A stretch of 6,407 nt of DNA from Campylobacteraceae bacterium (GTDB taxonomy: Bacteria; Campylobacterota; Campylobacteria; Campylobacterales; Sulfurovaceae). The position numbers and the translations under genes were made by a program. The stretch is from contig JALSHP010000025.1 of the NCBI GenBank assembly GCA_026982175.1, forward strand, positions 1-6,407, given 5' to 3'. Below the pieces are notes generated by a model, which made no database searches, was not told where the DNA came from, and saw only the letters and a list, made by a program, of their open reading frames with translations. Positions 1-4,575 of the stretch are shown here, piece by piece. Position 1 is the stretch's first letter. Every line of letters begins with the position of its first letter.

Positions 1-25
1 CAAAATGTTCGCCTCTTTTTGCCAT
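1..25 (-). CDS. 5' end of an unidentified minus-strand gene, cut by the window edge
   Basis: Read on the minus strand, an ATG at 25-23 opens a frame MAKRGEHF that leaves the window after eight codons. It is preceded by a good Shine-Dalgarno sequence, TAGGAG (plus-strand 35-40), about 9 nt before the ATG. Further upstream on the same strand are two TAAAAT sequences (plus-strand 48-53 and 56-61) that could be -10 boxes. The start signal is therefore convincing, but eight residues are too few to name the product. It is transcribed divergently from everything else in the window and is probably unrelated to the oxidase cluster. Confidence 0.45.
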
Positions 26-75
26 GACTTTTTTCTCCTACTTTCGTATTTTACTATTTTAGGAATTTGATTTCG

Positions 76-330
76 ATTTTAGTGTCTAGGTTTCTGGGTA
101 CATCATAAAAAGGAATAGACCACAAACATGAAACCAATATTGGAAAACGTATTACTTCTAAAGATTGTGATATTTATGTTGCTGTTGATAAGCAAGTAGG
201 TATTTGCTATATAATTCCAATGGATTTTGCAGATGAATTAGATGATGAAAAATGTAAAAATGTGAAGCTTCATAAAGTAGTAAAATACAAAGAAAACTGG
301 GATATAATTAAAGAAAAATCTAATAAATAG
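76..330 (+). pseudogene. 3' remnant of a probable PD-(D/E)XK-type endonuclease gene
   Basis: The frame ending at TAG 328-330 encodes a protein-like C-terminus containing DCDIYVAVD, GICYIIPMDF and VVKYKENWDIIKEK. This resembles the C-terminal part of PD-(D/E)XK endonucleases of the intron-associated/homing type, in which a D-x-(F/Y)-AVY strand is followed by a strand ending in IP. No usable start precedes it. TAA at 106-108 lies in the same frame, and the codons before that stop (SRFLGTS) look like a continuation of the same protein, as if a nonsense mutation fell between S and KGID. The first in-frame ATG (220-222) would leave only 36 residues. No catalytic D...ExK residues are present. I see a broken, 5'-truncated gene rather than an active one. 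The family assignment is from memory of the fold pattern, and the left boundary is approximate. Confidence 0.5.
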
Positions 331-335
331 ATGAA

Positions 336-367
336 CTAACGTTGAGCTAACACTTTTATCTTATACT
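336..367 (+). promoter_or_regulatory. 11-bp direct-repeat operator plus -10 box, copy 1 (oxidase 1)
   Basis: Two head-to-tail units, CTAACGTTGAG (336-346) and CTAACACTTTT (347-357), are followed by TATACT (362-367). The second unit begins 15 bp before the -10 box. With a start site about 374, the repeats would cover roughly -38 to -17, the place of a -35 box, as a pho box does for PhoB. The leader is about 24 nt and carries AAGGA (387-391), 6 nt before ATG 398. The same arrangement recurs before 1922 and 4576, so this is a shared activator site. Binding by the regulator encoded at 2843 is inferred. Confidence 0.77.
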
Positions 368-397
368 CTTTTAAAACATAGAAGATAAGGATAAAAA

Positions 398-1825
398 ATG
401 CAAAGAAGAGACTTTTTAAAATTGAGTGCTGTGACGGCAACATGGTTACTTACAGGCTGTGGCATGGGTGGTGGAACAAATAGCTCTGCTGTCTCTTTTG
501 ACAACACAAAAAATAAAAAATTGATGATTCCCACACTTTTAGAGGGAGAAGAGAGAGCTGGGGTTAAACATTTTGACTTAACCATTAAAGAGTCTCTTCA
601 TAAGTTTTTTGATGCCTATGAGACCAAAACTTATGCTGTCAATGGAACTTATTTAGCCCCAACTTTAAAGCTTAACAATGGAGAGGATGTCTCTATTAAC
701 TACACTAACAAACTCAATGAAACAACCACCATGCATGGACATGGAATGCATGTTCCTGCTATCATGGATGGGGCGGCTCATCAAGCCATTGCTCCTAACA
801 CTACTTGGTCAGCACAATATAAGGTCAATCAAAGGGCTTCAACCAATTGGTATCATCCCCATCTCATGGGAAAAACAGCTGAACATGTCTATCAGGGGTT
901 AGCAGGGTTAATCTATGTAGAAGATGATGAGATAAGAGCCTTGGATTTACCCAAAACTTATGGGGTAGATGACATTCCTTTGGTATTACAAGATAGATTT
1001 TTTGATGCCAATGGGCAGATTGATTACTCTCCTTCACGACGTGAAATTATGAGGGGGTATCATGGTGATATTTTTATTGCCAATGGGACGATTAACGCTT
1101 ATGTGGATGTTCAAGCCAAAGAGATTCGTTTTAGAATTTTAAATGGGGCTAATTCATCGGTCTATAATCTTCAGTTTTCAGATGGGCGTAGTTTTAAACA
1201 GATAGCCACGGACAACTCTTTGCTTGAAGCACCTGTGAGTTTGACAAATTTACGTCTTAGTCCTGCTGAACGGGCTGAAATCGTGGTGGATTTAAGCAAT
1301 GATTTAAACAGTACGCTCTATTTTAAAGATGCTACTACGGGGAATGATTTTTTAAAAATCAATGTCACTTCAGCTACTCAAAACCCAACAAGCATACCAA
1401 GTAAGTTAACTACCTTAACAAGAGATAGCTTAGGCGATGCAGTAAAAACTAGAAAATTTTCACTCTCTGCCAATGGACCTGGGGACTTTAGAATTAATGG
1501 GGTTTCAATGAACATGGGAGTGGTCAATGAGCGAGTGCCTCTGAACCAAGTAGAAGTTTGGGAAGTGACCAACACCATGGGCATGGTACATAACTTTCAC
1601 ATTCATGCGAGTCACTTCATCATAGCAGAGCGTAATGGTTTAGCCTCTAATGTTGCTGAGAATGAAAAAGGCTACAAAGATGTGGTCTTTATCGGTGCAA
1701 ATGATAGTGTGAAACTCATCGTAAAGATGACGGACTATACCGATAGCACTAAGCCATATATGTACCATTGCCACTTTTTAGAACATGAAGATGCTGGAAT
1801 GATGGGGCAGTTTACGGTGGAATAA
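398..1825 (+). CDS. CueO-like multicopper oxidase, Tat-exported lipoprotein
   Basis: A 475-residue three-cupredoxin multicopper oxidase of the CueO type, expected to oxidise Cu(I) or phenolic/metal substrates with O2 in the cell envelope. The N-terminus has a twin-arginine signal (RRDFLK, residues 3-8) running into a lipobox, LTGC, with Cys21, so it should be folded and copper-loaded before Tat export and then lipidated. All copper ligands are visible: H113/H115 (MHGHG), H153/H155 (YHPH), H398/H401/H403 (HNFHIH), H457-C458-H459, H463 and axial M468 (ending LEHEDAGMMGQF, very close to E. coli CueO). The linker motif LPKTYGVDDIPLVLQD (185-200) is also CueO-like. The Met-rich insert of E. coli CueO is absent, and the first motif has Gly where HWHG has Trp. 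AAGGA lies 6 nt before the ATG. It has its own operator and is followed 96 nt later by a lipoprotein gene with the same operator. A copper-tolerance role is inferred. Confidence 0.93.
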   Translation: MQRRDFLKLSAVTATWLLTGCGMGGGTNSSAVSFDNTKNKKLMIPTLLEGEERAGVKHFDLTIKESLHKFFDAYETKTYAVNGTYLAPTLKLNNGEDVSINYTNKLNETTTMHGHGMHVPAIMDGAAHQAIAPNTTWSAQYKVNQRASTNWYHPHLMGKTAEHVYQGLAGLIYVEDDEIRALDLPKTYGVDDIPLVLQDRFFDANGQIDYSPSRREIMRGYHGDIFIANGTINAYVDVQAKEIRFRILNGANSSVYNLQFSDGRSFKQIATDNSLLEAPVSLTNLRLSPAERAEIVVDLSNDLNSTLYFKDATTGNDFLKINVTSATQNPTSIPSKLTTLTRDSLGDAVKTRKFSLSANGPGDFRINGVSMNMGVVNERVPLNQVEVWEVTNTMGMVHNFHIHASHFIIAERNGLASNVAENEKGYKDVVFIGANDSVKLIVKMTDYTDSTKPYMYHCHFLEHEDAGMMGQFTVE

Positions 1826-1861
1826 AATTTTAATGATAAACTTTAAGTAATTATTAAAAAA

Positions 1862-1893
1862 CTAACGTTTAGCTAACACTTCTTTGATATTAT
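1862..1893 (+). promoter_or_regulatory. 11-bp direct-repeat operator plus -10 box, copy 2 (unknown lipoprotein)
   Basis: CTAACGTTTAG (1862-1872) and CTAACACTTCT (1873-1883) form a tandem pair with 11-bp periodicity. TATTAT (1888-1893) begins 15 bp after the start of the second unit, exactly as in copy 1. The sequence just upstream (1849-1861) is nearly pure A/T. The leader is about 22 nt, with AAGGA at 1911-1915 and ATG at 1922. This copy lies in the 96-nt gap after the first oxidase gene, so the lipoprotein gene has its own promoter rather than depending only on read-through. Confidence 0.77.
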
Positions 1894-1921
1894 TCTCTTA
1901 ATTAAAAACTAAGGATATTAA

Positions 1922-2749
1922 ATGACAAAGATAACAATGATTTCAGGAATAGTAGCTTCATTGCTTTTGGTAGGTTGTGGAGGAGACTCTGCTGCTACAG
2001 CAGATACGACAAGTAATCTTACAGCACAGAGTAGCACTTCTCCTGTTGTAAGTAAAAAGATAGGTACAGGATACTACGTTGATGCTGCTATTGAAGGGGT
2101 AAGTTATGTATGTGGTGATGAAGAAGGGGTAACAGATGCTGAAGGAACATTTACTTTTTCAGAAGATTCAAACTGTACTTTTACAATTGGGGATTTAGTT
2201 TTACGTGAGGTTAACTCAAGCATCCTAGAAGATAATCTAACGGTATTTGAAGACAATCAAACGGTAGCACAACTTTTACAGACATTAGATAGCGATAATA
2301 ATGCGACTAATGGAATTCAACTTTTACCTGAAGTAAATGAAGTTCTTAGAGAACAAGAGGTAACTGAAATTCCTGAAAATGAGACAGAACTTTTTGACAT
2401 TAGAGATGGTCTTAAAGATAAAAAGCCTAATGAGTATAGAGGTGAGATTGTTTCCAATGAGGATGTAAAAGCTCATTTAGATGAGACAAGAAATCGTTTA
2501 CGTGATGAAAATAGAACCACACAATATGATGTAGATAATAATGAAACACATGTGCGTAGAGATGAAAATTCTACTACGAGTGAGATGCAAAATGAAGCAG
2601 AGCATACGAACCAAGGTCAAAACTCAACAAATAATGAACTGCCAAATGTAGCAGAACATGTAACCAGAGATGAGAACGCAACAAGCAGTGACCAACCAAC
2701 TGAAGAAGAGCGTTCGCAGAGAAGAGAAGAACGAGAAAGTAGAAGATAG
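1922..2749 (+). CDS. lipoprotein of unknown function with charged repetitive tail
   Basis: A 275-residue protein with a Sec/SPII signal: positive start, hydrophobic stretch, and lipobox LVGC with Cys19. Residues ~48-95 form a small beta-rich domain (GYYVDAAIEGVSYVCG, then TDAEGTFTF and CTFTIGDLVL) with a probable C64-C85 disulfide. This pattern is common at the start of secreted bacterial lipoproteins of unknown function, and the following QLLQTLDSDNNATNG (118-131) is a usual companion. From ~residue 190 the sequence is very hydrophilic and made of about four 18-19-residue units beginning RDEN or a variant, ending in an Arg/Glu-rich terminus (EERSQRREERESRR). It has no transmembrane segment beyond the signal and no enzyme motif. 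AAGGA lies 6 nt before the ATG. Sharing its operator with both oxidase genes suggests it acts in the same envelope process, perhaps as partner or scaffold, but I do not recognise a function. Confidence 0.85.
   Translation: MTKITMISGIVASLLLVGCGGDSAATADTTSNLTAQSSTSPVVSKKIGTGYYVDAAIEGVSYVCGDEEGVTDAEGTFTFSEDSNCTFTIGDLVLREVNSSILEDNLTVFEDNQTVAQLLQTLDSDNNATNGIQLLPEVNEVLREQEVTEIPENETELFDIRDGLKDKKPNEYRGEIVSNEDVKAHLDETRNRLRDENRTTQYDVDNNETHVRRDENSTTSEMQNEAEHTNQGQNSTNNELPNVAEHVTRDENATSSDQPTEEERSQRREERESRR
2501..2719 (+). repeat. degenerate tandem repeat encoding 18-19-residue units
   Basis: Four diverged units lie in the C-terminal part of the lipoprotein: residues 194-212 (RDENRTT...), 213-230 (RDENSTT...AEHTN), 231-248 (QGQNSTN...AEHVT) and 249 to about 266 (RDENATS...). 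Units 2 and 3 align without gaps over 18 residues (xxxNSTxxExxNxAEHxx), which corresponds to 54-bp DNA units from 2558 and 2612. Copy-number change would stay in frame. The units are diverged at the DNA level, so this is an old expansion. Confidence 0.6.
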
Positions 2750-2754
2750 TAAAA

Positions 2755-2784
2755 AGAAACCTTATCTAAAAAGATAGGGTTTCT
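2755..2784 (+). terminator. hairpin terminator after the lipoprotein gene
   Basis: A 13-bp stem with one G-U wobble pairs 2755-2767 (AGAAACCTTATCT) with 2772-2784 (AGATAGGGTTTCT) around an AAAA loop. It begins 6 nt after the lipoprotein stop codon. An A-run (2751-2755) precedes it, but the following U-tract is poor (AAAATTT), so termination may be incomplete on the plus strand. It separates the lipoprotein unit from the regulator-kinase operon. Confidence 0.65.
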
Positions 2785-2789
2785 AAAAT

Positions 2790-2822
2790 TTCACACTCCT
2801 TACACAAAGTTTTCACTAAAAT
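2790..2822 (+). promoter_or_regulatory. candidate regulator-operon promoter with T(T/A)CAC repeats
   Basis: CAC triplets at 2792, 2803 and 2814 are each 11 bp apart and each preceded by TT or TA (TTCAC, TACAC, TTCAC). TAAAAT at 2817-2822 is a plausible -10 box, with a short leader containing GGAG (2832-2835), 7 nt before ATG 2843. The repeat differs from the CTAAC operator, and its spacing to the -10 box does not match, so control of the regulator appears distinct. The motif is short and could be chance. Confidence 0.4.
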
Positions 2823-2842
2823 CTTTTCTATGGAGATAGAAG

Positions 2843-3472
2843 ATGAAAATACTACTACTTGAAGACAACAAAACATTACATGAAAGTTTAAAAGCCTATT
2901 TAGAGATGGAACATTTTTTTGTTTCGAGTGCTTTTACGGTAGATGAAGCTTATGAGTTAAGCTATGCGAAGCATTTTGACCTCTATATTTTTGATGTAAA
3001 TTTAGGCAATGAAAATGGCTTTGATGTTTTACGTGCTTTACGAGAATCTGGTGATAACACCCCTACCATTTACATTACAGCTTTAAGTGACATTGCTTCT
3101 ATGACCCAAGGGTTTAATGCTGGGGCTGATGACTATATCAAAAAACCTTTTGACCCTGAAGAGTTGGTTTTACGGATTAGAAGTCGTTATTTAGTAGATA
3201 ATTTATTATATTATAATGATTTGACCTATAATCCTATTAGTCGAGAGATTAAACAAAAGGGTGAACTTCTTATTTTAAGTAGCATACTTTCTGGACTTTT
3301 TCATCTTTTTATGACCCAAAAAAATCGTGTTGTTGCAATACATCTACTCTTAGATGAACTTAATGCTCCCAACAGCAATGCGTTACGCGTAAATATTGCT
3401 AAACTTAAGCGTAAACTAAATCTTAACATCAAAAATGTTAAGGGAGTGGGGTATATGCTTGAAGCGTTATGA
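2843..3472 (+). CDS. OmpR/PhoB-family response regulator
   Basis: A 209-residue DNA-binding response regulator of a two-component system, phosphorylated by the kinase encoded next to it. The receiver domain (~1-115) keeps every key residue: acidic pocket E7/D8, phosphoacceptor D51 in YIFDVNLG, T79 in YITA, and K101 in DDYIKKPF. The C-terminal winged helix (~125-209) is recognisable from NSNALRVNIAKLKRKL (recognition helix region, 177-192) and the closing GVGYMLEAL wing. Total length is slightly shorter than a typical OmpR protein (about 225-240). The start has GGAG 7 nt upstream. Regulators of this family bind head-to-tail repeats of about 11 bp, which matches the operators before 398, 1922 and 4576. 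Those genes are its likely targets by proximity (inferred). Its 3' end overlaps the kinase gene, indicating one transcript and coupled translation. Confidence 0.92.
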   Translation: MKILLLEDNKTLHESLKAYLEMEHFFVSSAFTVDEAYELSYAKHFDLYIFDVNLGNENGFDVLRALRESGDNTPTIYITALSDIASMTQGFNAGADDYIKKPFDPEELVLRIRSRYLVDNLLYYNDLTYNPISREIKQKGELLILSSILSGLFHLFMTQKNRVVAIHLLLDELNAPNSNALRVNIAKLKRKLNLNIKNVKGVGYMLEAL

Positions 3473-4508
3473 AAAGGAGTCTTTTGTTAAAAGTTTTATG
3501 CTTTTTTTTGGGGTACAATTTCTTTTTTTAACTCTTGTAATGTGGCAATATCATAAAAGTGAAGTACATCAATATGATATGCATATTATGCATGAGATGA
3601 CAGAGTGTTCTTATACTTTGGCGTGTAGTAATTTTGAGATGGATTTCGTGCCAATGGCTAAAGAGAAAGAATTTAATAAATGGTATGAAGAAAATGGCTA
3701 CTATATGCTGTTTACTTTGCCTAATGAAAAAAATCATGCCCTCAAACTTAGCCTCTCTCTTGATAAATATCATACAAAATATGAAAAAATTCTTTTTAAC
3801 AACAAGATAAAATATCTACTTTTTGCCCTTATTCTTTTGATTGTCTCCGCTCTTTTTGCACGTTTTGCCATACGCCCTTTACGTGATGCCTTGGAACTCA
3901 ACGATGAGTTTGTCAAAGATATGTTACACGATTTCAATACCCCACTTTCAAGCTTGAAAATTAACCATAAATTACTGGAAAAAAAGTTTGGAGAAGAGTC
4001 CGCCATTTTACGGAGTGAAGAGGCGATGAAAACCTTAGCAGACTTACAGTCAAACATGCATTATTTTCTTTCTCATAGCCCTTTAAATGAAGAGAGTATA
4101 GAACTCTCTTCATTTATTCAGAGACGTGTTCTCTCTTATGAAGACATCTTTAAAGAGATTAAATTTGAACTGAAATTAAACAAATCTATTATTAGAACTA
4201 ACCCTGAAGCATTGAGTCGAATTCTTGATAACTTGTTAAGTAATGCGTGTAAATATAATCGTAAAAATGGAACAGTAATAATTATTTTAGAGGAGAAGCA
4301 ATTGAGTATAGCTGACACAGGTATTGGGATTAGAGAACCACAAAAAGTCTTTGAACGCTTTTACAAAGAGACAAGCAGAGGCATGGGTATTGGTTTACAC
4401 GTGGTACAAAAATTATGTGATGACTTAAAGATAAGCATTGAAGTAGAGAGTGAATTAAATAAAGGAACACGCTTTACACTAAATTTAGAAAAAGTAATGT
4501 TGGGTTAA
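3435..4508 (+). CDS. sensor histidine kinase with short periplasmic loop
   Basis: A membrane kinase of 357 residues if begun at ATG 3435. TM1 ~22-38 and TM2 ~126-144 flank an ~87-residue periplasmic sensor, with no obvious HAMP domain. The DHp H-box is DMLHDFNTPLSSL with His165; HDxNTP instead of HExRTP is typical of a Campylobacterota kinase group. The ATPase domain has an N-box (DNLLSNACKYN, 265-275), G1 box (DTGIGI, 294-299), F-box (FERFYKE) and G2 box (GMGIGL, 316-321). The sensor loop holds H45, M49, H50, M52, H53, M55, C58, C64, M69 and M74, which could bind copper, although the two Cys may be general to the group. The start is uncertain. ATG 3435 overlaps the regulator by 38 nt without a Shine-Dalgarno; TTG 3459 (LKRYEKESF, AGGGAG 12 nt upstream) fits the family better. 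The stop codon lies inside the next operator. Confidence 0.9.
   Translation: MLREWGICLKRYEKESFVKSFMLFFGVQFLFLTLVMWQYHKSEVHQYDMHIMHEMTECSYTLACSNFEMDFVPMAKEKEFNKWYEENGYYMLFTLPNEKNHALKLSLSLDKYHTKYEKILFNNKIKYLLFALILLIVSALFARFAIRPLRDALELNDEFVKDMLHDFNTPLSSLKINHKLLEKKFGEESAILRSEEAMKTLADLQSNMHYFLSHSPLNEESIELSSFIQRRVLSYEDIFKEIKFELKLNKSIIRTNPEALSRILDNLLSNACKYNRKNGTVIIILEEKQLSIADTGIGIREPQKVFERFYKETSRGMGIGLHVVQKLCDDLKISIEVESELNKGTRFTLNLEKVMLG
4084..4116. repeat. perfect 13-bp inverted repeat inside the kinase gene
   Basis: TAAATGAAGAGAG (4084-4096) and its exact reverse complement CTCTCTTCATTTA (4104-4116) flank a 7-nt loop, TATAGAA. It encodes residues ~217-228, between the DHp and ATPase domains, where the protein sequence is weakly constrained. 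In RNA this would be a stable hairpin. It is not followed by a U-run, so it is not a standard terminator. No function is known to me. Confidence 0.7.
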
Positions 4509-4547
4509 TGTTAGGCTAACGTTTAGGTAATTCCCCTCTGTTATGAT
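4505..4547 (+). promoter_or_regulatory. 11-bp direct-repeat operator plus -10 box, copy 3, with three units (oxidase 2)
   Basis: Three units in strict 11-bp register, TTAATGTTAGG (4505-4515), CTAACGTTTAG (4516-4526) and GTAATTCCCCT (4527-4537), are followed by TATGAT (4542-4547). The last unit begins 15 bp before the -10 box, as in copies 1 and 2. The middle unit is identical to the first unit of copy 2, while the outer units are weaker. The first unit overlaps the kinase stop codon (TAA 4506-4508). The leader is about 22 nt, with AAGGA at 4565-4569 and ATG at 4576. Confidence 0.75.
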
Positions 4548-4575
4548 AGTGAATATTAAAAACGAAGGATTTAAA

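Noticed and set aside
5..70. Plus-strand 21-codon frame from ATG 5
   Set aside because: It is antisense to a better-supported minus-strand start, has no ribosome-binding site in view, and is low-complexity hydrophobic.
690..710. TTAAC/CTAAC pairs inside oxidase 1 (near 695 and again near 1405) resembling the operator
   Set aside because: The spacing is 9 bp rather than 11, and no -10 box lies at the right distance, so they do not fit the operator geometry.
678..902. Plus-strand 74-codon open frame inside oxidase 1
   Set aside because: It overlaps the conserved copper-binding region of the oxidase in another frame and has no ribosome-binding site; it is a shadow frame.
1378..1584. Minus-strand 68-codon frame opposite oxidase 1
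   Set aside because: It lies opposite conserved oxidase sequence and has no ribosome-binding site.
1830..1857. Possible hairpin after the first oxidase gene (TTAATGAT pairing with ATTATTAA, 12-nt loop)
   Set aside because: It is an 8-bp, all-A/T stem apart from one wobble pair and has no following U-run. It is too weak to call a terminator, so read-through from oxidase 1 into the lipoprotein gene remains possible.
3528..4057. Minus-strand open frames of 81 and 95 codons opposite the kinase gene
   Set aside because: They have no start signals or recognisable domains, and they lie opposite a clearly coding kinase.
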